A DNA stretch of 64,000 bases, from NCBI GenBank assembly GCA_023954015.1, contig JAMLIS010000008.1, positions 62,001 to 126,000 of the forward strand, in the 5' to 3' direction. This DNA is from Burkholderiaceae bacterium. GTDB taxonomy: Bacteria > Pseudomonadota > Gammaproteobacteria > Burkholderiales > Burkholderiaceae_E. The notes beneath the pieces were generated by a model. That model saw only the letters and a program-made list of their open reading frames with translations. It searched no databases and had not been told where the DNA came from. This document shows, in pieces, positions 43,280 to 52,680 of the stretch. The stretch's first letter is position 1. Every line of letters begins with the position of its first letter. Position numbers and translations under genes: made by a program.

Positions 43280-44191
43280 TCACTCGAGGTTCTGCACCTG
43301 CTCGCGGATCTGCTCGATCAGCACCTTCAGCTCGATCGATGCGCCGGTGAGGTCGATCGCCGCGGCCTTCGAGCCGAGCGTGTTGGCCTCCCGGTTCAGT
43401 TCCTGCAGCAGGAAGTCGAGCCGCTTGCCCACCGGTCCGGTTCCGGACAGCGCGCCGCGCAACTCGGTCACGTGCGCCTGCAGCCGGTCGATCTCCTCGG
43501 CGATGTCGATGCGCAGGCCGTAGGCGGCGACTTCCTGGCGCACGCGCGCCATCGTCTCGTCGACCGGAATCGATGCGCCCGTTTGCTCGAGCGCTTCGCG
43601 CAACCGCTCGACGAGCCGGCGTTGCCAGGCGTCGATCAGTTCGGGGCCGCGCGCGGAAAGCGGTGCGACGATCGCGTCGATCGCATCGGCGCGTTCGAGG
43701 ACGAAGGCGACGAGCCTGGCGCCTTCCCGTGCGCGGCTCGCATGGAACTCGGCGAGCGCGTCGCGCGCGGCGGCGACGACCTCGGCGTTCAGGTCGACCT
43801 CCGACGCTTCGTCGGCGACGATTCCGGGCCAGCGCAGGATCTCGACGATGGTGGGCGGCGCGGCGTTCGGCATTGCCTGCGCCACCTGGCGTGCAAGCTC
43901 GGTGAAACGGGCGAGTGCGCGCTCGTCGACGCGCGCGGCCGCGTCGTCGGCGCGCACGCCGGGGCGCAGCGCGAGGCGGCACTCGAGCTTGCCGCGCTGC
44001 ACGGCCGAGCCGAGCAGCTCGCGCAACGCGGGCTCCGACCCGCGCAGTTCGTCGGGCGCGCGCACGATCAGGTCGAGAAAGCGGGCGTTGACGCTGCGCA
44101 GTTCGACGACGAGCTGGCCGGCGGCGGTGTTGCGCGCCGACAGCGCATAACCGGTCATGCTCTGGATCGGGCGCCGTTCGGCGGATCGCAT
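43280..44191 (-). CDS. yicC: YicC family endoribonuclease-like protein
   Basis: 303 residues. QSMTGYALSARNTAAGQLVV and ELRSVNARFLDLIVRAPDEL at the N-terminus and the C-terminal DFLLQELNREANTLGSKAAA with VLIEQIREQVQNLE are family signatures. YicC proteins are conserved endoribonucleases (E. coli YicC promotes RyhB decay). It is normally directly upstream of gmk; here the two are about 3 kb apart. It diverges from the Ser/Thr kinase gene. Confidence 0.93.
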   Translation of the reverse strand: MRSAERRPIQSMTGYALSARNTAAGQLVVELRSVNARFLDLIVRAPDELRGSEPALRELLGSAVQRGKLECRLALRPGVRADDAAARVDERALARFTELARQVAQAMPNAAPPTIVEILRWPGIVADEASEVDLNAEVVAAARDALAEFHASRAREGARLVAFVLERADAIDAIVAPLSARGPELIDAWQRRLVERLREALEQTGASIPVDETMARVRQEVAAYGLRIDIAEEIDRLQAHVTELRGALSGTGPVGKRLDFLLQELNREANTLGSKAAAIDLTGASIELKVLIEQIREQVQNLE

Positions 44192-44225
44192 GGGTCGGGG
44201 GCGTCGAATCTCGGGGGGAACTCTT

Positions 44226-44231
44226 TAGAAT
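44226..44231 (+). promoter_or_regulatory. -10 element candidate of the kinase-phosphatase operon
   Basis: TAGAAT, five of six matches to consensus, lies 36 nt upstream of the kinase ATG in the yicC/kinase divergent spacer. The -35 region is not clear. Confidence 0.4.
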
Positions 44232-44267
44232 GGGTGAGCCCGATCGCCGACGAGTTCTCATCGAAAG

Positions 44268-45272
44268 ATGGCCACCCAGACCAACGCGCCGCTGCCCGAC
44301 GGGCTCGAAGTCGGCGGCTACCGTATTGTAAGGAAGATCTCGAGCGGCGGATTCTCGATCGTCTATCTCGCCGAGGACACGAGCGGCGCTCAGTATGCGA
44401 TCAAGGAATACCTGCCCAGTTCGCTGGTGCAGCGAAGCGACGGCGAGCTCGAACCGCGCGTGGCCGAGGCGAGCGAGCCCACGTTCCGCAACGGCCTGCG
44501 CTGCTTCTTCGAAGAGGGAAGGGCGCTCGCCCGCATCTTTCACCCGAACGTGGTACGGGTCGTGAATTTCTTCCGCGCGAACGGCACCGTCTACATGGTG
44601 ATGGCCTACGAGCGCGGACGCAGCCTGCAGGAACTGGTGTTGCGCCACCGCGGGCGCCAGCAGGGGCGCACGCTGGCCGAGCGACACGTGCTGCGCGTGT
44701 TCCACCTGGCGATGAACGGGTTGCGCGAGGTGCACGCCAACCGGCTGCTGCACCTGGACCTGAAGCCGGCGAACATCTACCTGCGGCTCGACGGCACGCC
44801 GTTGCTGCTCGATTTCGGCGCCGCTCGTCGGGCGCTCGACGTGCAGCCGCACAAGCTCTTCCCGATGTACACGCCGGGCTTCGCCGCGCCGGAGCTGTAT
44901 CGGCGCAACCAGCAGCTGGGGCCGTGGACCGACGTCTACGGAATCGGCGCGAGCATGTTCGGCTGCATGGCGGGGCAGCCGCCGCAACCGGCCGACCAGC
45001 GCGAACTGGAGGACAAGGTGCCGGCGACGCTCGACGCGATGGAGAACGCGTATTCGCGGGCGCTGCTCGACCTGGTCGGCTGGTGCCTGAAGCTCGATGC
45101 GCTCGAGCGCCCGCAGAGCGTGTTCGCGCTGCAGCGCGCGATGCGCCACGTCGAGCCTCCGGTGGACGACCTGCGGCGTGCGCCGAGCACCGTCGGACGC
45201 TGGATCGACACGCTCACCGGCCGCGTGCCGGCGCGACGGCGAGGCAGCGAGAGCATCGGTTCGCCCGGCTGA
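44268..45272 (+). CDS. Serine/threonine protein kinase
   Basis: 334 residues, cytoplasmic, with no membrane segment. Kinase motifs: glycine loop KISSGGFSIVYLAED near residue 24, the Lys in YAIKEYLP near residue 47, catalytic loop HLDLKPANIYL near residue 163 (Leu for the usual Arg of HRD), LLLDFGAAR near residue 182, and FAAPELY near residue 206. A basic tail of about 40 residues follows the kinase fold. A PP2C phosphatase gene follows 13 nt later, making a reversible phosphorylation pair. Possible targets include FHA-domain proteins such as the TadA of this window (inference). Confidence 0.92.
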   Translation: MATQTNAPLPDGLEVGGYRIVRKISSGGFSIVYLAEDTSGAQYAIKEYLPSSLVQRSDGELEPRVAEASEPTFRNGLRCFFEEGRALARIFHPNVVRVVNFFRANGTVYMVMAYERGRSLQELVLRHRGRQQGRTLAERHVLRVFHLAMNGLREVHANRLLHLDLKPANIYLRLDGTPLLLDFGAARRALDVQPHKLFPMYTPGFAAPELYRRNQQLGPWTDVYGIGASMFGCMAGQPPQPADQRELEDKVPATLDAMENAYSRALLDLVGWCLKLDALERPQSVFALQRAMRHVEPPVDDLRRAPSTVGRWIDTLTGRVPARRRGSESIGSPG

Positions 45273-45285
45273 CGAGGAGCGGCTC

Positions 45286-46197
45286 GTGCGATTCTCGATC
45301 TTCCAGGACACGCTGTGCGGCGCCCGTGCGACGAACCAGGACCGCATGGGCTACTGCTTCACGCGCGAGAGCCTGCTGATGCTGGTCGCCGACGGGATGG
45401 GCGGGCACCTGCACGGCGAGGTCGCCGCGTACCTGGCGCTGCAGGCGGCAGCCGCGTGCTTCCAGGCGGACGCCCGTCCGCTGCTGGCCGATCCGCCGGC
45501 TTTCCTCGACCGGGCGCTGCGCCACGCCCATCACGAGATCCTGCGGCACCAGGTCCTGCACGGCCTGCCGGAAGCGCCGCGCACGACGATCGTCGCCTGC
45601 GTCGTGCAGCAGGACCGCGCCTGGTGGGCCCACGCCGGGGACTCCCGGCTGTACTGGCTGCGCGGGGCCCGGGTCTTCGCGCGCACGCGCGACCATTCGA
45701 AGGTGCAGAGCCTGATCGACCTGGGGCAGATCGACCCGGCCGAGGCCGACACGCACCCCGAGCGTAACAAGGTGCTCAACTGTCTCGGGTCGCCCTTCGA
45801 GCCGACGATCGACCTCGGCGGCGACGTCGGCATCGAAGCGGGCGACACGCTGCTGCTGTGCACCGACGGCGTGTGGTCGGCATTGCCCGAAACGGCGATG
45901 GTGGCCTTGCTGTCGGCCGAGTCCGTCATCGCGTCGGTGCCGTGCGTCGTGCGCGCGGCCGTCGACGAGGCCGGTGCCTTCGCCGACAACGCGACCGCGC
46001 TGGCGATGACCTGGGGCGATGCGCCGTCGGCCGGCGCCTTGCTGTCTTCCGACGAGGTGCCCGAGGGCGCGATCACGACGACCATCGCGGTCGGGCAGCT
46101 GGACGCTGCCTCACCGGCCGACGTGCTGAGCGAGGACGAGATCGAGCGTACGATCCGGGAGATCCGCGAGGCGATCTCGCGCACCGGGAACCATTGA
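45286..46197 (+). CDS. PP2C-family serine/threonine phosphatase
   Basis: 303 residues from GTG 45286 (GAGGAG upstream). PPM motifs are [10 protein letters not shown] near residue 16, [13 protein letters not shown] near residue 32, [15 protein letters not shown] near residue 113, LLCTDGVW near residue 190 and [12 protein letters not shown] near residue 232. About 60 extra residues at the C-terminus are acidic ([17 protein letters not shown]). It should reverse phosphorylation by the adjacent kinase. rph starts 4 nt downstream. Confidence 0.93.
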   Translation: MRFSIFQDTLCGARATNQDRMGYCFTRESLLMLVADGMGGHLHGEVAAYLALQAAAACFQADARPLLADPPAFLDRALRHAHHEILRHQVLHGLPEAPRTTIVACVVQQDRAWWAHAGDSRLYWLRGARVFARTRDHSKVQSLIDLGQIDPAEADTHPERNKVLNCLGSPFEPTIDLGGDVGIEAGDTLLLCTDGVWSALPETAMVALLSAESVIASVPCVVRAAVDEAGAFADNATALAMTWGDAPSAGALLSSDEVPEGAITTTIAVGQLDAASPADVLSEDEIERTIREIREAISRTGNH

Positions 46198-46201
46198 AGG
46201 C

Positions 46202-46924
46202 ATGTCGATTCGTCCGAGCGGGCGCACGCCCGATGCGTTGCGTCCGGTTCGCCTGGAAAGAGGCTTCACCCGGCATGCCGAAGGCTCCGTTCTCGTCGCT
46301 TTCGGCGATACGCGGGTACTGTGCACCGCGAGCGTCGAGGCGCGAGTGCCGCCCTTTCTGCGAGGCGCGGGAAGCGGCTGGCTCACCGCCGAATACGGCA
46401 TGCTTCCGCGCTCCACGCACACGCGTACGGAACGCGAAGCGGCGCGCGGCAGACAAAGCGGCCGCACGCAGGAGATCCAGCGACTGATCGGGCGCAGCCT
46501 GCGCGCGGTGTTCGACCTCGAGCGCCTCGGCGAGCGCACGATCACGATCGATTGCGACGTGTTGCAGGCAGACGGCGGAACGCGCACGGCGGCGATCACC
46601 GGTGCCTTCGTCGCCGCGCACGACGCGGTTTCGCTGTTGCTCGCGCGCGGCGAGATCGAGGCGAGTCCGGTGCGCGATTTCGTCGCCGCGGTTTCGGTCG
46701 GAATCCACGAGGGCACGCCGCTGCTCGATCTCGACTACGCCGAAGATTCCTCGTGCGACACCGACCTGAACGTCGTCATGACCGGGGCAGGCGGCTTCGT
46801 GGAAGTGCAGGGCACGGCCGAAGGGGAAGCGTTCACGCGCGCGCAGATGGATTCGCTGCTCGATCTGGCGGCGCTCGGCATCGAGCGACTGATCGAGTTG
46901 CAGCGCGCCGCGCTCGCGCGCTGA
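46202..46924 (+). CDS. rph: Ribonuclease PH
   Basis: 240 residues. [20 protein letters not shown] near residue 36, [17 protein letters not shown] near residue 60, [20 protein letters not shown] near residue 85 and [20 protein letters not shown] near residue 117 identify RNase PH. It trims 3' ends of tRNA precursors using phosphate. It precedes rdgB by 13 nt, a common pairing. Confidence 0.97.
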   Translation: MSIRPSGRTPDALRPVRLERGFTRHAEGSVLVAFGDTRVLCTASVEARVPPFLRGAGSGWLTAEYGMLPRSTHTRTEREAARGRQSGRTQEIQRLIGRSLRAVFDLERLGERTITIDCDVLQADGGTRTAAITGAFVAAHDAVSLLLARGEIEASPVRDFVAAVSVGIHEGTPLLDLDYAEDSSCDTDLNVVMTGAGGFVEVQGTAEGEAFTRAQMDSLLDLAALGIERLIELQRAALAR

Positions 46925-46937
46925 GGTCGCCGGGCCG

Positions 46938-47573
46938 ATGAGGATCGCGCGCATCGTCCTGGCTTCCGGCAACGCGGGCAAGCTCGTCGAGCTCGAGTCG
47001 CTCCTGGCGCCCCTCGGCGTATCGGTGCAGGCGCAGTCCGCGCTCGGCGTCACCGAGGCCGAGGAACCGCACAGCACGTTCATCGAGAACGCGCTGGTGA
47101 AGGCGCGTCGCGCGAGCCGGCTCACCGGCCTGCCCGCGATCGCCGACGATTCCGGCCTGTGCGTCGATGCGCTGGGCGGACGGCCGGGCGTGCTGTCGGC
47201 GCGCTGGGCCTCCGCCGGGGGCAACGACAGCGTCGAGACCGACCGCGCAGAGCGCGATCGTGCGAACAACGCCAAGCTGGTGCAGGAGCTCGCCGGCTGC
47301 AGCGACCGGCGCGCGCATTTCTATTGCGTGCTGGTGCTGCTGCGTGCGGCCGACGATCCGCAGCCGATCGTCGCCGACGCCAGCTGGGCAGGCGAGGTCA
47401 TCGACCTGCCGCGCGGCTCGGGCGGCTTCGGCTACGACCCGCATCTGCTGATTCCGTCGCTCGGCCGCACGGTGGCCGAGCTGGACGCGCCCACCAAGAA
47501 CCGGCTCAGTCATCGCGGACGCGCAACGCGCACGCTGATCGAACGCCTGCGCGAGGCGGGCGCGCAGGGGTGA
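46938..47573 (+). CDS. rdgB: dITP/XTP pyrophosphatase
   Basis: 211 residues. LASGNAGKLVELESLL near residue 8, FIENALVKARRASRLTGLPA near residue 49, IADDSGLCVDALGGRPGVLS near residue 70 and GFGYDPHLLIPSLGRTVAEL near residue 155 are the Ham1/RdgB signatures. It removes non-canonical purine nucleotides. Its stop overlaps the hemW start by 1 nt. Confidence 0.97.
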   Translation: MRIARIVLASGNAGKLVELESLLAPLGVSVQAQSALGVTEAEEPHSTFIENALVKARRASRLTGLPAIADDSGLCVDALGGRPGVLSARWASAGGNDSVETDRAERDRANNAKLVQELAGCSDRRAHFYCVLVLLRAADDPQPIVADASWAGEVIDLPRGSGGFGYDPHLLIPSLGRTVAELDAPTKNRLSHRGRATRTLIERLREAGAQG

Positions 47574-48880
47574 TGGCGCCGGCGGGTTCGAAGGCACCGG
47601 GGGTCGAGACGCGGATTCGAACGATCGCGCGTCGCACGGCCGGCCACGAAAGCTCGGGCGTGCGTTCGGCGCCTCCGCTGTCCGTCTACGTGCACCTGCC
47701 GTGGTGCATCCGCAAGTGCCCGTACTGCGACTTCAACTCGCACGCGGTGCCCGGCAATGCGCCCGCCGGATCCGGCAATTCGCACGCCGTGCCCGGCAGC
47801 GCGCCCGCCGGGTCCGGCAGCGACGCGGTTCCCGAGCAGCGCTACCTGGACGCGCTGCGCGCCGATCTCGAGGCGGCGTTGCCGCAGGTCTGGGGACGAC
47901 CGGTCCAGACGATCTTCCTCGGTGGCGGAACGCCGAGCCTGTTCTCGCCGGAGTCGATCGACACATTGCTCACGATGCTGCGCACGCTGCTGCCGGTCGC
48001 GCCGGGCGCCGAGATCACGATGGAGGCGAACCCCGGCACCTTCGAGGCCGGGCGTTTCCGCGCGTTCGCGCAGGCGGGCGTCACCCGCCTGTCGATCGGC
48101 GTGCAGAGTTTCGACGACGATGCGCTGCGCCGCATCGGACGCGTGCACGACGCTGCACAGGCGCGGCGCGCGATCGAAACGGCGGCGCAGCACTTCGACA
48201 CCTGGAACCTGGACCTGATGTACGCGCTGCCCGGGCAGAGCCTCGATGCGCTGCGCGCCGATCTGCGCGAGGCGCTGTCGCACTCGCCGCCGCATCTGTC
48301 CTACTACCAGCTGACGCTCGAGCCGAACACCGCTTTTGCGCTGCATCCGCCCGCGCTGCCCGACGAGGACGCAGCCAGCGAGATGCAGTCGCTGATCGAG
48401 GCCGAGGCGCAGCGCGCCGGCCTGCAGCACTACGAAGTCTCCGCCTGGGCACGCGGGCATCATCGCTGCGCGCACAACCTGAACTACTGGCAGTTCGGCG
48501 ACTACCTCGGCCTGGGCGCCGGCGCCCATGGCAAGTTGTCGTTCCAGGACCGCATCGTGCGCGAAGTCCGGGTGCGCAATCCGCGCGAATACATGCGTGC
48601 CGCGCTCGGCGAGAGCGACGCAGGCCCCGTCGCTTCGGCGCAAGCGGTACCGGCGCGCGAATTGCCGTTCGAGTTCATGCTGAACGCGCTGCGGCTCGCC
48701 GACGGAGTGCCGGCCGCGTGGTTCGTCGAGCGCACCGGCCTGTCGACGCTCGCGATCGCCGGACAGCTGGCAGTCGCGGTCGAGCGTGGCCTGCTCGAGG
48801 CCGATCCGACCGTTTATCGAGCGACACCGCTGGGCGCACGATTCCTGAACGACCTGCAGCAGATGTTCCTGCCCGAATGA
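47573..48880 (+). CDS. hemW: HemW-like radical SAM protein with an internal repeat insertion
   Basis: 435 residues. The radical-SAM cluster motif is CIRKCPYCDFN near residue 45, with TIFLGGGTPSLFSP near residue 116, SIGVQSFDDDALRRIGRVHD near residue 173 and the C-terminal HemN domain (LPFEFMLNALRLADGVPAAW). HemW is a haem chaperone related to coproporphyrinogen dehydrogenase. Directly after the cluster motif an in-frame tandem repeat of 14 residues (NSHAVPG, N or S, APAGSG; two copies) is inserted before PEQRYLDAL. An N-terminal extension of about 35 residues is also unusual. Confidence 0.93.
   Translation: MAPAGSKAPGVETRIRTIARRTAGHESSGVRSAPPLSVYVHLPWCIRKCPYCDFNSHAVPGNAPAGSGNSHAVPGSAPAGSGSDAVPEQRYLDALRADLEAALPQVWGRPVQTIFLGGGTPSLFSPESIDTLLTMLRTLLPVAPGAEITMEANPGTFEAGRFRAFAQAGVTRLSIGVQSFDDDALRRIGRVHDAAQARRAIETAAQHFDTWNLDLMYALPGQSLDALRADLREALSHSPPHLSYYQLTLEPNTAFALHPPALPDEDAASEMQSLIEAEAQRAGLQHYEVSAWARGHHRCAHNLNYWQFGDYLGLGAGAHGKLSFQDRIVREVRVRNPREYMRAALGESDAGPVASAQAVPARELPFEFMLNALRLADGVPAAWFVERTGLSTLAIAGQLAVAVERGLLEADPTVYRATPLGARFLNDLQQMFLPE
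47735..47818 (+). repeat. 42-bp in-frame tandem repeat inside hemW
   Basis: Two 42-bp copies (47735-47776 and 47777-47818) differ at a handful of positions, mostly silent. A shortened third copy (DAVPE) follows. They encode the Pro/Ala/Gly-rich insertion next to the iron-sulfur cluster motif. Confidence 0.8.
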
Positions 48881-48899
48881 CGACGAAGGAGGAGAGAGC

Positions 48900-50609
48900 A
48901 TGGACTCGATCCGGACGACGATGATGCCGGTGCCGTTGTCGCTGAACAGGCTGCTCGAGCACGCGGGCAGGCTCTTCCCCGAGCGCGAGATCGTTTCGCG
49001 GCTGCCGGACAAGTCGCTGCGCCGTCATACCTACGGCCAGTGGTACGCGCGCACGCGCGCGCTGGCGGCGGCACTCCAGAGACTCGGGCTGCGCCGGGGC
49101 GATCGCGTCGCGACGCTGTGCTGGAATCATCACGCCCATCTCGAGGCGTATTTCGGCATTCCGGCTGCCGGCGGCGCGATGCACACGCTGAACCTTCGGC
49201 TGGCGCCCGACGATCTCGGCTGGATCGCGCATCACGCCAGGGACCGCTTCCTGATCGTCGACGACACGCTGCTGCCGCTGTACGAGCGCTTCGCATCCTT
49301 GCACCGCTTCGAACGCGTCATCGTTTTTCCGTTCTCGGGCGCTGCCGTCACCGAACGCGAAGCCGACGACGAACACGGTCACGCGGCGATCGACGACTAC
49401 GAGCGCCTGCTCGCACAGGCGGGCGGCGCGGGCGAGCCCGACGATGCGCGCGGCGCCGCGGCGGCGTTTCGCTACGTCGAGCACGACGAGAACGACCCGG
49501 TGGCGATGTGCTACACGTCGGGCACTACGGGCCGGCCGAAGGGCGTCGTCTATTCGCATCGCTCGACGGTGCTGCATTCGCTGAACTGCGCGCTGCCCGA
49601 TTACGTCGCGCTGTCGGCCAACGACATCGTGCTGCCCGTCACGCCGATGTTCCATGCGAATTCCTGGGGCATTCCGTATGCGGCAGTGATGCTCGGCTCG
49701 AAGCTCGTCTTTCCCGGTCCGCATCTTCATCCGGAGGATCTGCTCGACCTGATGCAGCTCGAGCCGCCGACGCTCGCGCTGGGCGTGCCGACGATCTGGC
49801 TCGGCATGATCCAGGCCTTCGAGGCGAATCCCGGGCGCTGGAAGCTGCCGGCGGGCATGCGCAGCATGGTCGGCGGCGCAGCGGTACCCGAGTCGCTGAT
49901 CCGCGCGTTCGCGCGCAACGGTGTGCGACTCGCGCAAGGCTGGGGGATGACCGAGACTTCGCCGATGGCGTCGCTGTTCTTCGAGAAGCCGGAGCTGCAC
50001 GGCACGGCGGGCGAGGACGAATGGTTCGCGCGCAAGGCGACCTGCGGCATTCCGGTGCCGCTCGTCGAGCTGCGGATCATGGGCGACGCGGGACCGGCCG
50101 AGTGGAACGGTCGCGACGTCGGCGAGCTGCAGGTGCGCGGCCCGTTCATCACCGGGTCGTACCACGAGGAGCCGCGCAGCCCCGAGAAGTTCACCGACGA
50201 CGGCTGGCTGCGCACCGGCGACGTAGCTTCGGTGGATCCGCACGGCTACGTCCGCATCAGCGACCGCACCAAGGACCTGATCAAGTCGGGCGGCGAGTGG
50301 ATCAGCTCGGTCGAGCTCGAGAACGCGATCATGGCGCACCCGGCCGTGGCCGAGGCCGCGGTGATCGCGATCGCGCACCCCAGGTGGGGCGAGCGTCCGC
50401 TCGCCTGCGTCGTACTCAAGCCGGGCCGACGGCTCGAGCCGGGCGAGCTGCGCGAATTCCTCGCGCCGAAGTGCGCGCGCTGGCAGCTGCCCGACGCGAT
50501 CGAGTTCGTCGACGAGATCCCGCGCACCTCGACCGGCAAGTTCTGGAAGGTGAAGCTGCGCGAGCGCTTCGCCGACTGGCACTGGCCGCAGGACGCGACG
50601 ACTCCGTAG
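48900..50609 (+). CDS. Fatty-acid-CoA ligase (AMP-forming)
   Basis: 569 residues. ANL motifs: MCYTSGTTGRPKGVVYSHRS near residue 202, GWGMTETSPMASL near residue 348, and DGWLRTGDVASVDPHGYVRI, then DRTKDLIKSGGEWISSVELE near residue 430, and a catalytic Lys in STGKFWK near residue 545. The wording (TPMFHANSWGIPYAAVMLGS) is typical of medium/long-chain fatty-acid-CoA ligases of the AlkK kind. It loads a carboxylic acid onto CoA in the cytoplasm. GGAGGAG precedes ATG 48900, 19 nt after the hemW stop. Chain-length preference cannot be read. Confidence 0.9.
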   Translation: MDSIRTTMMPVPLSLNRLLEHAGRLFPEREIVSRLPDKSLRRHTYGQWYARTRALAAALQRLGLRRGDRVATLCWNHHAHLEAYFGIPAAGGAMHTLNLRLAPDDLGWIAHHARDRFLIVDDTLLPLYERFASLHRFERVIVFPFSGAAVTEREADDEHGHAAIDDYERLLAQAGGAGEPDDARGAAAAFRYVEHDENDPVAMCYTSGTTGRPKGVVYSHRSTVLHSLNCALPDYVALSANDIVLPVTPMFHANSWGIPYAAVMLGSKLVFPGPHLHPEDLLDLMQLEPPTLALGVPTIWLGMIQAFEANPGRWKLPAGMRSMVGGAAVPESLIRAFARNGVRLAQGWGMTETSPMASLFFEKPELHGTAGEDEWFARKATCGIPVPLVELRIMGDAGPAEWNGRDVGELQVRGPFITGSYHEEPRSPEKFTDDGWLRTGDVASVDPHGYVRISDRTKDLIKSGGEWISSVELENAIMAHPAVAEAAVIAIAHPRWGERPLACVVLKPGRRLEPGELREFLAPKCARWQLPDAIEFVDEIPRTSTGKFWKVKLRERFADWHWPQDATTP

Positions 50610-50745
50610 CCGACCCGTCACGACGAGGAAGCGACGAAAGCGCAACCGACGATCCGCTGCATCACGAGCCCCGCCGCGTTCCCTTGTCACGCGCGCCGCA
50701 CCTAGCGGCGGTGTCGATGCGCTGCCGCAGCGCGATCCGCCGGCG

Positions 50746-52491
50746 CTATTTCTTCAGGTGCCCTGCCGCTTCGGCTATGTACGGACCGCAGATCGCCGCG
50801 TTGATCTTGCAATCGAGCAGCACCGGGCCTTCGTCGCGCGAGCGCAGCAACGGCGCCGCTTCGTGCAGCTGCCCGATCGTGCGGATGGTCGCCGTGCGAA
50901 AGCCGAAGGCCTCGGCCACCGGCGCGTAGTCGACGTCGGGGAACATCGCCTGCGCGACCGGCATGTTCGCCAGGCGCAGGTAGTGCATCTCGGCGCCGTA
51001 CGCGCAGTCGTTCATCACGACGACGACGAGCGGGATGTCCTCGCGCACCGCGGTCTCCAGTTCGCCGAGCGTCATCAGCAGGCCGCCGTCGCCGATGACG
51101 AGCACCGTCGTTGCGTCGGGACGCGCCTTGGCGAAGCCGAGTGCCGTGCCGAAGGCCATTCCCACCGAGAAGAAATCCCAGGGCAGCTTCAGGTGCTGCG
51201 GACCGAGCGTCGAGAAATACGGCAGCGTCTGCACGAAGTTGCCCGAGTCGAAGACGAGATTCCGATCGGCGGGAAGCAGCCGGTCGAGCTCGATCGCGAG
51301 CGCGCGCGGGTCGACCGTGCGCGCCGTGTGCTCGGCGCGGAACTCCTGCGCCCAGTCGAATCGCGCGAGCCGCAACCGGTTGTCGTCGCTGCGCAGCGGC
51401 TTTTCGGCGTCCGGACGGGCCGGCACCGCCTCGAGCAGTTGCATGGCCACCGCCTCTGCATCTCCGACGAGCGCCACGTCGGCCGGTCCCCAGCGTCCGA
51501 TGTGTCCGCGATCGCGATCGACGTGGACGATCGGCGCGCCGGCGGCCAGCGCCGCGCCGGCACTCGTCGTTCGCTGGTTGAAGCTCGCGCCGAAGACGAC
51601 GATGCAATCGGCCTCGTCCATCAGGCGACGGCCCGCCGAATGCGAGAACGAGCCGATCACCCCCACGTGGAACGGATGCCCGCGAAACAGGTCCTTTGCC
51701 TTCAGCGAAGTCGCGAGCACGGCGCCGACGTGGTCGGCCAGTCGCTCGATCGCCTCGCGGGCGCCTGCGCGCTGTGCGCCCACGCCGCAGACGAAGAGCG
51801 GCTTTCGGCTGCGCTGCAGGACGGCGGCCGCCGTGGCGATCGACGCGGGCGAGGTTCGGCCGGCGTCGCGAGGCCGGCGCGCAGCCGCGAGCGCCGCTGC
51901 GGCCGCCTCATGGCCGAGCTCCGGCTCGAACTCGATTTCGGCGGTCTGCACGTCGACGGGCAGCAGCAGCGCGGCAGCCTGGCCGCGCTGCGCATGCGCG
52001 ATCGCCAGTTTCAGCGTCTCGCGGGCGCTGTCCGGCGAGCGTGCGACGAAGGTGCGAATGCCGGCTGCGCCGAGCACCGCTTCTGCGTTCAACGCCTTGC
52101 CGTCGGGGCCCGGTTCGTTGAGCGACGGCTCGCCGATCGGCGCATCGCCGTAGATCAGCAGCAGCTTCGAGCCGGTTCGACTCGTGCTGACCGCGCCATG
52201 CAGGCCGTTCGCGGTCGCCGGTCCGCGCCCGATCAACGCGAGTCCGAGTTCGCCGGTGGCCGATGCCCACCCGTCGGCCATCGCGATGGCGCTGTTCTCG
52301 TGCCGGGCCGCGTGAAACGGTACGCCCATCGCATCGAGCCTCGACGCCAGCAGCATCGTGTCGTCGCTCATCAGACCGAAGACGGGCGCGTCGAGCGATC
52401 GCAGGTCGTGCGCAAGCGCTTCGTAGACGGGCAATCTTGTCGGCGCGACGCCTGCAGGGCGGATCACCGCAAGGGGTTCGAAGGCTGACAC
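50746..52491 (-). CDS. Thiamine-diphosphate-binding enzyme (acetolactate synthase/benzoylformate decarboxylase-like)
   Basis: 581 residues from GTG 52491 (GGAG 8 nt upstream; no ATG fits). The catalytic Glu is in ARHENSAIAMADGWA near residue 52. The central domain includes KPLFVCGVGAQRAGAREAIE, and the cofactor motif is VIGDGGLLMTLGELETAVRE ending in VVMNDCAYG near residue 455. The family includes decarboxylases, carboligases and CoA lyases; motifs do not tell which. It stands alone between two operons and converges with the fatty-acid-CoA ligase. Its 5' spacer is notably A/T-rich. Confidence 0.85.
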   Translation of the reverse strand: MSAFEPLAVIRPAGVAPTRLPVYEALAHDLRSLDAPVFGLMSDDTMLLASRLDAMGVPFHAARHENSAIAMADGWASATGELGLALIGRGPATANGLHGAVSTSRTGSKLLLIYGDAPIGEPSLNEPGPDGKALNAEAVLGAAGIRTFVARSPDSARETLKLAIAHAQRGQAAALLLPVDVQTAEIEFEPELGHEAAAAALAAARRPRDAGRTSPASIATAAAVLQRSRKPLFVCGVGAQRAGAREAIERLADHVGAVLATSLKAKDLFRGHPFHVGVIGSFSHSAGRRLMDEADCIVVFGASFNQRTTSAGAALAAGAPIVHVDRDRGHIGRWGPADVALVGDAEAVAMQLLEAVPARPDAEKPLRSDDNRLRLARFDWAQEFRAEHTARTVDPRALAIELDRLLPADRNLVFDSGNFVQTLPYFSTLGPQHLKLPWDFFSVGMAFGTALGFAKARPDATTVLVIGDGGLLMTLGELETAVREDIPLVVVVMNDCAYGAEMHYLRLANMPVAQAMFPDVDYAPVAEAFGFRTATIRTIGQLHEAAPLLRSRDEGPVLLDCKINAAICGPYIAEAAGHLKK

Positions 52492-52500
52492 GTCATCGAC

Positions 52501-52535
52501 TCCATAAGATATACCTAAAATACAGAGTATTGCGC
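52501..52535 (-). promoter_or_regulatory. A/T-rich promoter/operator region of the thiamine-diphosphate enzyme gene
   Basis: This short A/T-rich patch contains the perfect palindrome AATACAGAGTATT (52519-52531) and several TAT-rich hexamers, 10-45 nt upstream of the GTG start. It contrasts sharply with the GC-rich surroundings and probably holds the promoter; exact -10/-35 boxes are ambiguous. Confidence 0.4.
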
Positions 52536-52625
52536 GGCCGGTCGCAACCGCACAATGACCCTGTCGCGCGCGCGCCATCCGGTGCATGCAGTGCGCCGCG
52601 GGGAGGCGATACCATGCCCGATGCG

Positions 52626-52642
52626 TGCACCGACTCGGTGCG
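52626..52642 (+). promoter_or_regulatory. NtrC-type binding site upstream of glnA
   Basis: TGCACCGACTCGGTGCG fits the NtrC palindrome (TGCACC-N5-GGTGCA) with perfect 7-bp arms. It lies 39 bp upstream of the sigma-54 element. NtrC (GlnG) itself is encoded 3 kb downstream. Confidence 0.65.
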
Positions 52643-52680
52643 CCCCGCGTGGTGCTGGTGCCGAAGGCGGCCCAAAACCG

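Noticed and set aside
52571..52587. Second NtrC-like palindrome upstream of glnA (GCGCC/GGTGC)
   Set aside because: The spacing between half-sites is 4 bp rather than 5 and two conserved positions differ.
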